Shown: one piece after another, positions 43,261 through 55,606 of the stretch
Layout of the letters: every line of letters begins with the position of its first letter
How positions within the stretch are numbered: the stretch's first letter is position 1
Made by a program: the position numbers and the translations under genes
The notes under the pieces: generated by a model
Databases searched by the model: none
What the model was told of the DNA's origin: nothing
The model's input: the letters and a program-made list of their open reading frames with translations, nothing else
Origin: Gammaproteobacteria bacterium
Lineage (GTDB): Bacteria; Pseudomonadota; Gammaproteobacteria; Enterobacterales; Permianibacteraceae
Direction of reading: 5' to 3'
NCBI GenBank assembly: GCA_016182845.1
Contig: JACPFT010000020.1
Location: 62,001-126,000, forward strand
DNA: 64,000 nt

Positions 43261-44619
43261 TCAGCCCAGGCTGGTCAATCCGGCCAGCGTTTCCTGATCG
43301 AAGGCATCGGCTTCCACCTGTAAATGAATGGCGTCATCGGCCAGGTTGGCACAGCGCACGCCCGGCAGCTCGCGGAGGCGGGCCAGCAAGAGCTCGGCCT
43401 CGGCCGGCGCCATCCGCGCCACGGAGAGGCGGTGGCTGACCAGTTCGCGGCGCACTTGCAGACCCCGGCTGGATAACAGCCACAGGACCACGAGCCCCGC
43501 GCAGACCAGGAACAGGGCGCCGGCGCCGGCCCGGTGCAGGAGCCAGCCGCCGCCGGCACCGCCCAGGGCCGCGCCCAGGAACTGGGCGGTGGCATAGACT
43601 CCCAGGGCGGCGCCCTTGGCCGAGGCCGGGGCCAGACGCGACATCAGCGACGGCAGGCTGGCCTCCAGGTAATTGAAGGCCATGTAGAACAGCAGGAGCA
43701 AGGCGGCCAGGCCATGCCAGTCCCAACCCGAGCTGGCGGCAAAGCCCAGCTCCGCCAAGGCCAAGAGGGCTATACAGGCCAGGAGCACGCTCCGTCCCTT
43801 GCCCTGCCGCGCCGCGCGCATCAAGGGACCCAGGGCCAGGATCGCTCCGGCCATGGCGGCCAGGTACAGCCAGGAATGGCGCGCCGCCGGCAGGCCGCCC
43901 TGGGCCAGCAGCAGGGGCACGGTCATCAGGGTGCCGGTCATGACGAAATGCAGGACGAAGATGCCGAAGTGCATGCGCCAGAGTTGGCCGTCGCGCCAGA
44001 CCGTGCGCAGGCCCTCGGCGCTGACCTCGCGCTCATGGGACTGCACCTGGGGCGCCGGCACGGCGAAGGCCACCAGGCCCATGCCCAGGACGGCCATGGC
44101 GGCGGTCAGCCAGAACACGCCGGCCAGGCCGGCGACCGGCGCCAGGATCGGGCCCAAGACCTGCGCCAGGCCGAAGGAGGCGCCGATGGCCATGCCGATC
44201 ACCGCCATGAGTTTGGTACGCTGCTCCTCGCGGGACAGGTCGGCGGCCAGGGCCAGGACCGGCCCGGCGATGGCGCCGGCCCCCTGGATGGCGCGACCGG
44301 CGATGACGCCGTAAATGGACGTGGACAGGGCCGCGACCACCGCGCCCAGGGCGAAGAGCGCCAGACCCGCAAGGATCACCGGCTTGCGCCCGAAGCGATC
44401 CGACCATAGGCCGAAGGGGATCTGCAGCAAGGCCTGGGATAGGCCATAGGCGCCGACGGCATAGCCGGCCAGTTCCAGGGAATAGTCCGCGTAGCGCCCG
44501 CCATAGAGGTGGAAGATCGGCAGGATCATGAACATGCCCAGCATGCGGAAGGCGAACAGGCTGGCCAGGGAGATGGCGGCGCGGCGTTCCACGGGGTTCA
44601 TGGCGGAGGAAGTCATCAC
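43261..44619 (-). CDS. MFS transporter, YajR-like
   Basis: A 452-residue protein with 12 membrane helices, the MFS motif [12 protein letters not shown] after helix 2, and a C-terminal soluble ferredoxin-like domain of about 65 residues ([16 protein letters not shown] ... IHLQVEAD) like the YAM domain of E. coli YajR, which is of similar length. The substrate of YajR is not firmly known; drug or metabolite efflux is assumed. It is divergent from uvrA with a 122-bp gap. Confidence 0.88.
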   Translation of the reverse strand: MMTSSAMNPVERRAAISLASLFAFRMLGMFMILPIFHLYGGRYADYSLELAGYAVGAYGLSQALLQIPFGLWSDRFGRKPVILAGLALFALGAVVAALSTSIYGVIAGRAIQGAGAIAGPVLALAADLSREEQRTKLMAVIGMAIGASFGLAQVLGPILAPVAGLAGVFWLTAAMAVLGMGLVAFAVPAPQVQSHEREVSAEGLRTVWRDGQLWRMHFGIFVLHFVMTGTLMTVPLLLAQGGLPAARHSWLYLAAMAGAILALGPLMRAARQGKGRSVLLACIALLALAELGFAASSGWDWHGLAALLLLFYMAFNYLEASLPSLMSRLAPASAKGAALGVYATAQFLGAALGGAGGGWLLHRAGAGALFLVCAGLVVLWLLSSRGLQVRRELVSHRLSVARMAPAEAELLLARLRELPGVRCANLADDAIHLQVEADAFDQETLAGLTSLG

Positions 44620-44741
44620 GGGGGCTGGCTGGGGCTAGGCGGTAAAAGCCGCTATAGTAGCAGCTTTGCCGCGCCACCTTGACTACGGAATCGGGGGCCG
44701 GCCTTGGCTTGCCCCGCTCCCCATCTTCCAGCACGAGCACC

Positions 44742-47579
<2,838 letters not shown>

Positions 47580-47686
47580 GCCTGTTCACACCCGGGCCGC
47601 CCCGGCGGCCCCGTCCCTCCCCCACCCGGCGCTAACCGGCCTCCCCTCTGACCATTAGTTTTTTTTTGCTAAACATAAGTCAGTTT

Positions 47687-47702
47687 TGTGACATTTTTCA
47701 CG
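47687..47702 (+). promoter_or_regulatory. CRP-like palindrome upstream of the Asp-box protein
   Basis: TGTGA-N6-TCACG, nine of ten core positions of the CRP consensus TGTGA-N6-TCACA, lies in an AT-rich stretch 134 bp before the ATG. It could bind a CRP or Vfr-type activator. No sure -10 was assigned downstream. Confidence 0.5.
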
Positions 47703-47742
47703 CATTCGCGTAGTTTTGGCGCCCTGCCCTGAGGCCCGTTTT

Positions 47743-47770
47743 ATTCCGGATCAAGGTCACTGTCCGGAAT
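47743..47770 (+). other. Leader hairpin before the Asp-box gene
   Basis: Perfect 8-bp arms ATTCCGGA (47743-47750) and TCCGGAAT (47763-47770) enclose a 12-nt loop, 66 bp before the start codon. It may be a 5' mRNA stabiliser or an operator. It matches no riboswitch class I know. Confidence 0.5.
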
Positions 47771-47835
47771 GCCCTTCGGCCTCCCAAAGCGGGCGGATTA
47801 GTGACCCCAAAACATCCGAATCACGGAGTGCCCTC

Positions 47836-50253
47836 ATGCCTGTCACCACGTCCTGGCGCCACAGCGCCATCCACGCCGCCCTCGCCCTGAGCCTCGCCGG
47901 CGCCGCCACCACCACCCTCGCCAAAGCCCAGGAGATGGACCGCCCCAGCGCCCGTCTCCAGGCCATGTCCGAGTGGTATAACGAAGCCGCCAATGCCAAG
48001 AAGGGCGGCAAGAGCCTCAAGGCCAGCCACAACGGCTCCGGCGGCGTCTGGACCACCGATTTCCGCCGCTTCATGATGGAAGCCGCCGCCAAGGAAAATG
48101 CCAAGTGGAACAAGCTGATGCCCACGGGTGAAGCCAGCCGCGCCGGCCTGAGCCTGGAAGAAGCCGCGGCCGCCGCCACCGGCACCAGCTGGCTCAACCT
48201 CGGCCCGACCAAGGCCGACGTGATCAAGAACGGCGGCACGACCCTGAACAAGACCGATGCCGGCCGTATCCGCAACATCGTCATCGACCCGAACAATGCC
48301 CAGGTCATCTACGCGGCCTTCGCCGGCGGCGGTGTCTGGAAGACCACCGACGGCGGCGCCACCTGGGCCCCCAAGACCGAAACCCTGGGCTCCCTGTCGG
48401 TCGGCGCCCTGGCCATGGACCCGTCCAATAGCAACACCCTGTACCTGGGCCTGGGCGATCCCTTCGACGGCACCGGCATCGGCCTGGTGAAGTCCACCGA
48501 CGGCGGCAATACCTGGTCCAGCCCGGTCTACCTGGGCGATTCCACCGCCATCACCTCGGTCATGGTCGCCCCGGGCGCCACCGCGACCGTGCTGGCCACC
48601 ACCGACAAGGGTCTGTACCGCTCCACCGATTCCGGCGCCACCTGGTCCGCCGTCAGCCTCGCCACCGGCCAGACCGCCGTGCCTTATGGCTGGTCCCTGG
48701 CCTGGACCGGCGGCAACGGTTTCGTCGTCTCCCTGGAAGCCAACAAGGCCGCCACCTCGGGCACCACCGATGGCCAGATCTGGTACAGCAACAACAACGG
48801 CGCCTCCTGGACCAAGGCCAGCGGCGTCACCAAGACCGGCGGCCTCGGCCGCATCACCGTGGCCTCGGCCCCGTCCAGCCGCACCACCCTGTACGCCATG
48901 GCCGCTGTGCCCAATGCGACGTCCGACGCCGACCTGGCCGAGATCTTCAAGTCCACCAACGGCGGCGCCTCCTGGACCGCCCTGGGCGCGGCCGGCAAGC
49001 GATACACGAACCGCAACAACGAATCCGCCAACCTCTCCAAGCTGCTGAACGGCCAAGGTTGGTACGACCACGCCGTGCTCGTCGACAAGAGCAACCCCAA
49101 CACCGCCTATTTCGGCGGCGCCCTGCTCCTGGCCAAGACCACCGACGGCGGCACCAAGTTCAGCCAGCTCACCAACTGGCTGGCCCAGTACAGCCTGCCC
49201 TATGTCCATGCCGACTTCCACACGGCGGCCCAGGACAGCCTAGGCAATCTCTACGTCGGCAGCGACGGCGGCATCTTCAAGTCCACCAACGGCGGCACCA
49301 GCTGGAGCGATAGCCTGAACATCGGCATCGCCTCCCACTTGGTCTATTCCGTGGGCTCCTCGCCGGCCAATACCAATGCCGTGATCGGCGGCTTCCAGGA
49401 CAACGGCACCCGCGTCCGTTCCGGCAGCACCTCGACCTTCAACCAGTCCATCGGCGGCGACGGCTTCGGCAGCGCCATCCACCAGACCAATGCCAATACC
49501 ATGCTCGGCACGCTGTACTACAGCCGCATCTACAAGAGCACGGACGGCGGCAACAGCTTCGTCTCGGCCTGCTCTGGCATCACCGAGTGCAACAACTCCG
49601 GCACAGCGCCCTTCATCACCGGCGTGACGAGCTGGGCGGGCAATGCCGACACGGTCTACACCTGGTCCAACGCCAAGGTCTACAAGTCCACCAACTTCGC
49701 GACCTCCTGGACCGCCCTGGGCGCGACCGGCCTGCCCACCACCAGCCTCTACCTGCGCGGCGTGGGCGTGGCTCCCAGCAACAGCAACATCGTCGGCGCC
49801 GTCGCCAACGGCGGCCGGGTGTTCCTGACCAGCAATGGCGGCAGTTCCTGGGCCCAGACCGCGGACCTGCCCAACAACGGCCTGAGCATGAGCTCGGTGT
49901 CCTTCGACGCCCTGGACCCCAACACGGTCTATGTGACCTCGGTCGCCGCCGACGCCACCAAGAACCATGTCTGGAAGTCCACCAACTTCGGCCAGACCTG
50001 GACCGCCATCGACGGCAACGGCCTGCCCCTGGGCGTGCCGGTCAACTCCCTGAAAGCCGACCCCAACGCCAACCAGACCCTGTATGCGGCCACCCACCTG
50101 GGCGTCTACCGCAGCACCGACGGCGGCGCGTCCTGGGTCCGCTTCGGCACGGGCATGCCCCTGGTCAACGTCACCGACATCTATCTGTCGGCCGACTCCA
50201 GCCTGGTGCGTGCCTCCACCTTCGGCCGTGGCTTCTGGCAGCTCATGCCCTAA
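47836..50253 (+). CDS. Secreted Asp-box (BNR) beta-propeller protein
   Basis: An 805-residue protein with a signal peptide (hydrophobic run 12-28, likely cut after TLAKA) and at least a dozen Asp-box-like repeats such as KTTDGGATW, KSTDGGNTW, KSTNGGASW and RSTDGGASW from residue 165 to the end. It closes with ASTFGRGFWQLMP. The pattern resembles VPS10/sortilin or GH74-type tandem propellers found in exported bacterial proteins. GH74-like catalysis or a binding role cannot be separated here, and no extra catalytic or sorting domain is seen. ATG 47836 has GGAG seven bases upstream. It has its own leader with a CRP-like site and ends in a strong terminator shared with the convergent diheme gene. 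Confidence 0.85.
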   Translation: MPVTTSWRHSAIHAALALSLAGAATTTLAKAQEMDRPSARLQAMSEWYNEAANAKKGGKSLKASHNGSGGVWTTDFRRFMMEAAAKENAKWNKLMPTGEASRAGLSLEEAAAAATGTSWLNLGPTKADVIKNGGTTLNKTDAGRIRNIVIDPNNAQVIYAAFAGGGVWKTTDGGATWAPKTETLGSLSVGALAMDPSNSNTLYLGLGDPFDGTGIGLVKSTDGGNTWSSPVYLGDSTAITSVMVAPGATATVLATTDKGLYRSTDSGATWSAVSLATGQTAVPYGWSLAWTGGNGFVVSLEANKAATSGTTDGQIWYSNNNGASWTKASGVTKTGGLGRITVASAPSSRTTLYAMAAVPNATSDADLAEIFKSTNGGASWTALGAAGKRYTNRNNESANLSKLLNGQGWYDHAVLVDKSNPNTAYFGGALLLAKTTDGGTKFSQLTNWLAQYSLPYVHADFHTAAQDSLGNLYVGSDGGIFKSTNGGTSWSDSLNIGIASHLVYSVGSSPANTNAVIGGFQDNGTRVRSGSTSTFNQSIGGDGFGSAIHQTNANTMLGTLYYSRIYKSTDGGNSFVSACSGITECNNSGTAPFITGVTSWAGNADTVYTWSNAKVYKSTNFATSWTALGATGLPTTSLYLRGVGVAPSNSNIVGAVANGGRVFLTSNGGSSWAQTADLPNNGLSMSSVSFDALDPNTVYVTSVAADATKNHVWKSTNFGQTWTAIDGNGLPLGVPVNSLKADPNANQTLYAATHLGVYRSTDGGASWVRFGTGMPLVNVTDIYLSADSSLVRASTFGRGFWQLMP

Positions 50254-50270
50254 GTCATTGTCTGAAGACG

Positions 50271-50296
50271 AAAAACCCGGCGAATGCCGGGTTTTT
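50271..50296. terminator. Bidirectional intrinsic terminator
   Basis: A perfect 11-bp stem (50271-50281 with 50286-50296) and GAAT loop, with A5 on the left and T5 on the right, so it works on both strands. It separates the Asp-box gene from the convergent diheme peroxidase gene. Confidence 0.93.
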
Positions 50297-50310
50297 CTTT
50301 CTGGGGGCAT

Positions 50311-52095
50311 TTACAAGGCACGCCCCTGGGCATCCACCGCATTCAACTGCTGCCCGTCCGGCCCAGTCGTGCCCGGCGCCGGGATCCAGGACGCCAGGCA
50401 TTGCCTATCCTTGACGCAAGGGTCGGTCAGCGCGCGCAGGAAGGCCACCAGCTGCGCCTGCTGCCCGGCATTGAGCGGCCCCGGCAGGGGTGGATCGACC
50501 CGCGCCTGCCGGTCCTGACCCAGCTTGCGCAAGGCCGCCTGGGAATTGGCCGCCGCATTGGGATACAGGCCCGCGCAACCCGCCACCCCCTGGAACTGCG
50601 GCAGCCGGCACCAGCCGCCGTTGGCGAAGAAGGCGTTGACGCTGGTCGGCGGATTCACATAATGCCGCACCACCTCGCCCAGGTTGCGGTAAGCCCCGGC
50701 ATGGCCGTAGGGCGCGCTGAGCTCGATGTTCAAGAGGCTGGGCGTACGGAAGCGGTAGCGGTCGCGCGGATCCCGCGTCTCCCGCTCGCGGCCGAAATCA
50801 TCGGCCTGGCCGTCGCCCTTGCCCGGCCCGATTTGCGGGAAGGCCACGGTATGATGCAGGCCATCGGAGAACAGATCGCCGCGATGACAGCCGGCACAGC
50901 CGGCTCCACCCTGATTGGGCGGCGTGAAGAACAGCTGGGCCCCCGCCTTCTGATCCGCTGTCAGCGCCGCCAGATCGCCCTGCACATAGCGCTTCCAGGC
51001 GTTATTGGTGAACACCAGGGAGCGCTCGTACTCGGCGATGGCCTTGGCGATATTGTCAAAGCTCACCAGGGACTCGGCGCCCTCGCCCGAGACAAAAGCG
51101 GTCTGGAAGGCCGCCAGCCACTCGTTGCGGGTCAGCTCGCCGGCGCCTACACCGTAGCCGCCGATGCGCGCGGCCAAATGCGCGCGGATCTGGCTGTTCG
51201 TTCCCTCCGCCTCGAAGCTCGCCGTCTTCATCTCGTCGGCATTGGTCACCGGAAAGCGTGCCTGGGCCGAGGGCAAGGTGCCGCCGGCAGCCGGGTCGGC
51301 GATGCCCAACAGCGAGTCCGGCGTGCGTATGCCCGACAACGCGCCATTGCCCCCCGGCTCCTTGCCCAGGCTCTCCACCCGCGAATCCCAGAACAGGCTG
51401 GTATCCCACAGCCCGGCATTGAACACCGTCGGCGCATTGCGCGGCACGGCCGGCGAACCATCGGCATCGCGCCGGCCCAGGCCCAGGAGCTCGGGCCTCA
51501 GAGCGCCCACACCCACCGACAGGGACAGGCCATCGGCGCCGCCCAGAACCGGGTGATGGCAGGACACGCAGGCCGCATCGAAACCGCCGCCTAGGCTCTT
51601 GCTGAAGAAGAGCTGCATGCCCAGTTGAGGCAGCGGTTCCTCGATGCGCGGCAACTGGCGTCCACTTGCGGCGTCGCCTGTCAGGCGCTGGTTGCGGATG
51701 ATCTGGCTCAGTCGGGTATCGGCCGGACTGGGCGCGGCAATGGTGATGTTCGCCGTCGCCGTGTTGGAGAGCAGCTGGCCGTCGCTGGCCCGGAAACTGA
51801 AGCTATCGCTGCCTTGAAAGCCCCGGCGTGCCTGGTAAGTGAATTGCCCATCGGGATTCAGGCTGAGCGTACCGTTGCGCGGCCGGCTGAGGCTCTCGAA
51901 GCGCAGGCTCGCGCCCTCGGCATCGCGTGCGCTCAAGCTGGCGCGCAAGGGCGCATTGCTAGCCGCGCCGAAGCTGAGATTGCCCGCCACCGGCGCGGTG
52001 TTGGCCTGGACCGCGCCGCTGACCGCCAGGGCCGCCAAGGCCCACGCAAATCGAGGGGCGGGGGCTCCACCCTTCGTCGTTGTTTTAAATCGCAT
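50311..52095 (-). CDS. Diheme cytochrome c peroxidase-like (CcpA/MauG superfamily) protein with N-terminal Ig-like domain
   Basis: A 594-residue exported protein. A signal peptide (cut near VQA-NTAP) is followed by a cadherin/Ig-like domain (about 32-125, NTAPVAGNLSFG, DGQFTYQARRGFQGSDSFSF) and two c-type heme sites, CVSCH (176-180) and CAGCH (400-404), separated as in diheme peroxidases. Members reduce hydrogen peroxide or, as in MauG and MbnH, oxidise a protein substrate in the periplasm. The Ig-like module suggests attachment to another surface component. GGGGAGG precedes the ATG. It is convergent with the Asp-box gene. The substrate is unknown. Confidence 0.88.
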   Translation of the reverse strand: MRFKTTTKGGAPAPRFAWALAALAVSGAVQANTAPVAGNLSFGAASNAPLRASLSARDAEGASLRFESLSRPRNGTLSLNPDGQFTYQARRGFQGSDSFSFRASDGQLLSNTATANITIAAPSPADTRLSQIIRNQRLTGDAASGRQLPRIEEPLPQLGMQLFFSKSLGGGFDAACVSCHHPVLGGADGLSLSVGVGALRPELLGLGRRDADGSPAVPRNAPTVFNAGLWDTSLFWDSRVESLGKEPGGNGALSGIRTPDSLLGIADPAAGGTLPSAQARFPVTNADEMKTASFEAEGTNSQIRAHLAARIGGYGVGAGELTRNEWLAAFQTAFVSGEGAESLVSFDNIAKAIAEYERSLVFTNNAWKRYVQGDLAALTADQKAGAQLFFTPPNQGGAGCAGCHRGDLFSDGLHHTVAFPQIGPGKGDGQADDFGRERETRDPRDRYRFRTPSLLNIELSAPYGHAGAYRNLGEVVRHYVNPPTSVNAFFANGGWCRLPQFQGVAGCAGLYPNAAANSQAALRKLGQDRQARVDPPLPGPLNAGQQAQLVAFLRALTDPCVKDRQCLASWIPAPGTTGPDGQQLNAVDAQGRAL

Positions 52096-52294
52096 CGCTT
52101 GCTACCTCCCCAGGAAGCTGGCAGCCCGCCCACCGGGCCTTGGAGAGAGCATGGCGGGGCAATGTGCAGCAAAGGAGGAGCAAATGTGCAGACAGCTCAG
52201 AACCTCGACCTGTTCGCGGAATGCGTCGGACTTCCAAGGCGGAGCGACTCAACAACCTTGGTACGACACAAACAGGTTCTTGGGCCCCAAAAAT

Positions 52295-52321
52295 GAAAAA
52301 AGGCCGGGTAACCCCAGCCTT
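52295..52321 (-). terminator. Terminator of the alpha ribosomal operon
   Basis: On the minus strand AAGGCTGGG/CCCGGCCTT arms with one mismatch and a GTTA loop (52321-52300) are followed by T6 (to about 52295). It begins 19 bp after the rplQ stop. Confidence 0.85.
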
Positions 52322-52339
52322 CTTTCGATCGCAACCGGC

Positions 52340-52735
52340 TTATTCGTCGGCTTCAACCACGTCCGCGACGTCCTTGGCAGGACGGTCGACCAGCTCGACA
52401 TACGCCATGGGCGCGTTGTCGCCGGCTCGGAAGCCGCACTTCAGGATGCGCAAATAACCGCCATTGCGGGTCTTGTAGCGCACACCGAGTTCGGTGAACA
52501 GCTTGCCGACGGCCTGCGGCGAACGGGTACGGGCAAACGCCAGACGGCGGTTGGCCACGGAATCGTTCTTAGCCAGGGTGATCAGCGGCTCGGCGATGCG
52601 ACGCAGTTCCTTGGCCTTCGGCAGGGTGGTCTTGATGATCTCGTGCTCGAACAGAGACACGGCCATATTGCGGAACATCACGTTGCGGTGAGAGCTGGTG
52701 ATGCTGAATTTACGACCGCTATTACGGTGACGCAT
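52340..52735 (-). CDS. rplQ: 50S ribosomal protein L17
   Basis: A 131-residue protein starting [11 protein letters not shown] with [18 protein letters not shown], the standard L17 N-terminus, and a C-terminus extended by a few acidic residues. L17 binds 23S rRNA near the tunnel exit. It is the last gene of the alpha operon, 61 bp after rpoA, and is followed by an intrinsic terminator. Confidence 0.98.
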   Translation of the reverse strand: MRHRNSGRKFSITSSHRNVMFRNMAVSLFEHEIIKTTLPKAKELRRIAEPLITLAKNDSVANRRLAFARTRSPQAVGKLFTELGVRYKTRNGGYLRILKCGFRAGDNAPMAYVELVDRPAKDVADVVEADE

Positions 52736-52796
52736 GATTCTTTCCTCTTTGGGGACAGTAAGGCCTCACGCCTTTCTGTCCCCGCTTGAACACTAA

Positions 52797-53798
52797 TTAC
52801 TCGCGCTCTTTCTGCTTATCGAGCAGCTGAGCCGGCGGCCAGTTTTCCAGACGCATACCCAAGGACAGGCCGCGGGAAGCGAGCACGTCCTTGATTTCGG
52901 TCAGCGACTTCTTGCCGAGGTTCGGAGTCTTGAGCAACTCGACTTCGGTGCGCTGGATCAGGTCGCCGATGTAGTGAATATTTTCCGACTTCAGGCAGTT
53001 GGCCGAACGCACGGTCAGCTCCAGGTCGTCGACCGGGCGCAGCAGAATCGGATCGATTTCCGGTTCTTCGCGCTTCGGTTCGCTGCGACGCTCGTCCTTC
53101 AATTCAACGAAGGCGGAGAGCTGTTCCTGGAGGATGGTCGCGGCGCGACGGATCGCCTCTTCCGGATCGATGGTGCCGTTGGTTTCCAGCTCCAACACCA
53201 GCTTGTCCAAGTCGGTACGCTGCTCGACACGAGCGGCTTCCACGACATAGGCCACGCGGCGCACGGGGCTGAACGACGAATCCACCTGCAAACGACCGAT
53301 GGGACGGCTTTCGCCCTCTTCAAGGGTACGGTTGCTGGCCGGCTCGTAGCCACGGCCCATTGCCACCTTGATGGTCATGGACAGCTTGCCGTCCTTGGTC
53401 AAGTGGGCAAGCACATGATCCGGGTTGACGATCTCGACACCGGCCTGACCAGAAATATCCTTGGCCAGGACCGGGCCGGCGCCCGACTTCTGCAGGGTCA
53501 GGGTCGCTTCTTCCTTACCGGCCAGGCGCACGGCCAGGCCCTTCAGGTTGAGCAGAATTTCGATCACGTCTTCCTGCACACCCTCGATGGAGGTGTACTC
53601 GTGCAGCACGCCGTCGATCTCCACTTCGGTGACCGCGGCCCCCGGCATGGACGACAGCAAAATACGGCGCAACGCATTACCCAGCGTGTGGCCGAAACCG
53701 CGCTCGAAGGGTTCGAGAGTGACCTTGGCCAGATTGGCGTTGGCAGACTCGACCTTGATCTGGCGCGGACGAAGGAATTCGCTCACAGAGCCCTGCAT
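52797..53798 (-). CDS. rpoA: RNA polymerase alpha subunit
   Basis: A 333-residue subunit. The N-terminal assembly domain ([17 protein letters not shown]) dimerises and binds beta and beta-prime. The C-terminal domain (about 250-325, [34 protein letters not shown]) contacts UP elements and activators. Length and motifs are those of proteobacterial RpoA. It sits between rpsD and rplQ. Confidence 0.98.
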   Translation of the reverse strand: MQGSVSEFLRPRQIKVESANANLAKVTLEPFERGFGHTLGNALRRILLSSMPGAAVTEVEIDGVLHEYTSIEGVQEDVIEILLNLKGLAVRLAGKEEATLTLQKSGAGPVLAKDISGQAGVEIVNPDHVLAHLTKDGKLSMTIKVAMGRGYEPASNRTLEEGESRPIGRLQVDSSFSPVRRVAYVVEAARVEQRTDLDKLVLELETNGTIDPEEAIRRAATILQEQLSAFVELKDERRSEPKREEPEIDPILLRPVDDLELTVRSANCLKSENIHYIGDLIQRTEVELLKTPNLGKKSLTEIKDVLASRGLSLGMRLENWPPAQLLDKQKERE

Positions 53799-53822
53799 GG
53801 TTATCCTCTTTGCGGCTAAAGC

Positions 53823-54443
53823 TTAGCGGGAGTACAGCTCGACGATCAGGTTTTCGTTGATGTCGGCCGGCAGGTCGGAACGCTCGGGAACCGCCTTGAA
53901 CACGCCGGTCATGGCCTTCTCGTCAACGTCAACCCAGGTCGGCTTTTCACGCGAACCGGACAGTTCCAGGGCAGCCTTGATACGGCCCTGGTTCTTGGCA
54001 CGCTCTTTGACGGTCACCTGGTCGCCCGGCTTCACCTGGAAGGACGGGAAGTTGGTGACACGGCCATTGACCATGATCGCGCGGTGGCTGACCAGCTGGC
54101 GAGCCTCGGCGCGAGTCGAGCCGAAGCCCATGCGGTAAACGACGTTGTCCAGACGGCTTTCGAGGAGCTGCAGCAGGTTTTCACCGGTGGAGCCCTTCAG
54201 GCTGGACGCAGCCTTGAAGTAGTTGCTGAACTGACGTTCGAGCACGCCGTAGATGCGGCGGATTTTCTGCTTTTCGCGCAGCTGAGTCCCGTAGTCGGAC
54301 AGGCGCGGCTTTTTGTCGCCGTGCTGGCCGGGAGGGGTCTCCAGCTTGCACTTGGATTCGATCGCGCGAACGCCGCTCTTCAGGAAGAGATCGACGCCTT
54401 CACGACGGGAAAGCTTGAGTTTCGGACCTAAGTAACGAGCCAT
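53823..54443 (-). CDS. rpsD: 30S ribosomal protein S4
   Basis: A 206-residue primary 16S-binding protein, [16 protein letters not shown] at the start and an S4 RNA-binding domain near residues 96-155 ([21 protein letters not shown]). The N-terminal zinc cysteines of the other S4 type are absent apart from one Cys, so it is the zinc-free form. In E. coli S4 represses the alpha operon by binding its leader; the leader before rpsM here was not folded. Confidence 0.98.
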   Translation of the reverse strand: MARYLGPKLKLSRREGVDLFLKSGVRAIESKCKLETPPGQHGDKKPRLSDYGTQLREKQKIRRIYGVLERQFSNYFKAASSLKGSTGENLLQLLESRLDNVVYRMGFGSTRAEARQLVSHRAIMVNGRVTNFPSFQVKPGDQVTVKERAKNQGRIKAALELSGSREKPTWVDVDEKAMTGVFKAVPERSDLPADINENLIVELYSR

Positions 54444-54467
54444 TGTTTTGTCTCCAGAACGGCCGGA

Positions 54468-54857
54468 TTACACGCGACGCTTTTTCGGCGGGCGGCAGCC
54501 GTTGTGCGGAATCGGGGTAACATCAGTGATGTTCGTGATCTTGTAACCGGCGGCATTCAGCGCGCGCACGGCGGACTCGCGGCCCGGGCCGGGGCCCTTC
54601 ACGAACACTTCCAGGTTCTTCAGACCGACGTCGGCGGCGGCGGTGGCGGCGCGCTCGGCGGCAACCTGGGCAGCGAACGGGGTCGACTTGCGGGAACCAC
54701 GGAAGCCCGAACCACCGGCGGTGGCCCAGGAGATGGCATTACCCTGACGGTCGGTCAGCGTAACAATGGTATTGTTGAACGAAGCGTGGATGAAAGCCAT
54801 GCCGTCAACGACATGCTTTTTGACGCGCTTGCGGGTACGAGTCGGAGCCTTAGCCAT
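54468..54857 (-). CDS. rpsK: 30S ribosomal protein S11
   Basis: A 129-residue protein with [37 protein letters not shown] and the C-terminal [18 protein letters not shown], all standard for S11 in the 30S platform. It lies 15 bp after rpsM and 24 bp before rpsD. Confidence 0.98.
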   Translation of the reverse strand: MAKAPTRTRKRVKKHVVDGMAFIHASFNNTIVTLTDRQGNAISWATAGGSGFRGSRKSTPFAAQVAAERAATAAADVGLKNLEVFVKGPGPGRESAVRALNAAGYKITNITDVTPIPHNGCRPPKKRRV

Positions 54858-54872
54858 GATTTACCTCAAGCC

Positions 54873-55229
54873 TTATTTCTTGATAGCCTTGCGCGGGCCC
54901 TTGCGGGTACGAGCATTGGTCTTGGTACGCTGACCGCGGCACGGCAGGCCACGGCGGTGGCGCATGCCACGGTAGCAACCGAGATCCATCAAGCGCTTGA
55001 TGCTCATGGACACTTCACGGCGCAGATCACCCTCAACGGTGAACTTGGCGACTTCAGCGCGCAAAGCTTCCACTTCGGCTTCGCTCAAGTCCTTAATCTT
55101 CTTGGACGGTTCAACGGCAGCGGACGCGCAGATTTTCGCGGCGCGCGGGCGGCCAATACCGTAGATCGAGGTCAAGCCGATCACGGTGTGCTTATGAACC
55201 GGAATATTGATGCCAGCAATACGGGCCAT
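54873..55229 (-). CDS. rpsM: 30S ribosomal protein S13
   Basis: A 118-residue head protein starting [14 protein letters not shown] with a helix-two-turn-helix and a basic tail [15 protein letters not shown] that reaches the P site. It is the first gene behind a consensus-like promoter at 55280-55308, hence the start of the alpha operon here. Confidence 0.98.
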   Translation of the reverse strand: MARIAGINIPVHKHTVIGLTSIYGIGRPRAAKICASAAVEPSKKIKDLSEAEVEALRAEVAKFTVEGDLRREVSMSIKRLMDLGCYRGMRHRRGLPCRGQRTKTNARTRKGPRKAIKK

Positions 55230-55279
55230 CAGTACATACTCCTGAGTATAAAACTCATTCAGCCTGCGAAAAGCTGCGG

Positions 55280-55308
55280 ATTCTAGCTCGCAGGCACCTA
55301 AAGGTCAA
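55280..55308 (-). promoter_or_regulatory. Promoter of the alpha operon, between rpmJ and rpsM
   Basis: On the minus strand -35 TTGACC (55308-55303) and -10 TAGAAT (55285-55280) are 17 bp apart, 50 bp before the rpsM start. It matches the sigma70 consensus well and explains separate expression of rpsM-rpsK-rpsD-rpoA-rplQ. Confidence 0.75.
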
Positions 55309-55356
55309 CCGGCAGGCCCTTTGACAGGCCTTAAACCGATCGCGTTTTGTCTTGCC

Positions 55357-55470
55357 TTAACCCTGCTTCTGCTTGTGACGGGCGTCTTCGCAGATCACGC
55401 GCACGGCGCCGTGACGACGAATCACCTTGCACTTGCGGCAGATAGGCTTGACGGAAGCGCGAACTTTCAT
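55357..55470 (-). CDS. rpmJ: 50S ribosomal protein L36
   Basis: A 37-residue protein reading [19 protein letters not shown] at its start and [13 protein letters not shown] at its end. Zinc ligands Cys11, Cys14, Cys27 and His32 are present, so this is the zinc-containing L36. It is short, but its place between secY and rpsM is the usual one. A terminator-like hairpin sits 26 bp upstream, so it may depend on read-through from secY. Confidence 0.97.
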   Translation of the reverse strand: MKVRASVKPICRKCKVIRRHGAVRVICEDARHKQKQG

Positions 55471-55487
55471 GTCGTACTCCAAAAGTT

Positions 55488-55516
55488 AAAAAAACCAGCC
55501 GGAGTAGCTCCGGCTG
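55488..55516 (-). terminator. Terminator-like hairpin between secY and rpmJ
   Basis: On the minus strand 9-bp arms CAGCCGGAG/CTCCGGCTG (55516-55508 with 55504-55496) with a 3-nt loop are followed by T7 (55494-55488). It would end or attenuate the spc operon after secY. Confidence 0.8.
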
Positions 55517-55606
55517 ATGCAGCCCCTTGGGAGGCCGCTGGTCGGGGGCGCGTAGTGTACCACCGACCGGCTTGTTCGCCGACATGTTTCCATGCCGGCG
55601 TCGAAC

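Noticed and set aside
44620-44741. LexA (SOS) box before uvrA
   Set aside because: uvrA is SOS-regulated in some bacteria, but I found no CTGT-N8-ACAG match in the MFS-uvrA gap.
47821-49221. Long minus-strand frame opposite the Asp-box gene
   Set aside because: Its translation is Gly/Val-rich with no family motif and follows the repeated Asp-box codons in reverse; the plus-strand gene has a signal peptide, RBS and terminator.
54873-55360. S4-binding pseudoknot in the alpha operon leader
   Set aside because: The leader before rpsM is only about 45 nt from the predicted start, and I could not support the E. coli-type pseudoknot by eye.
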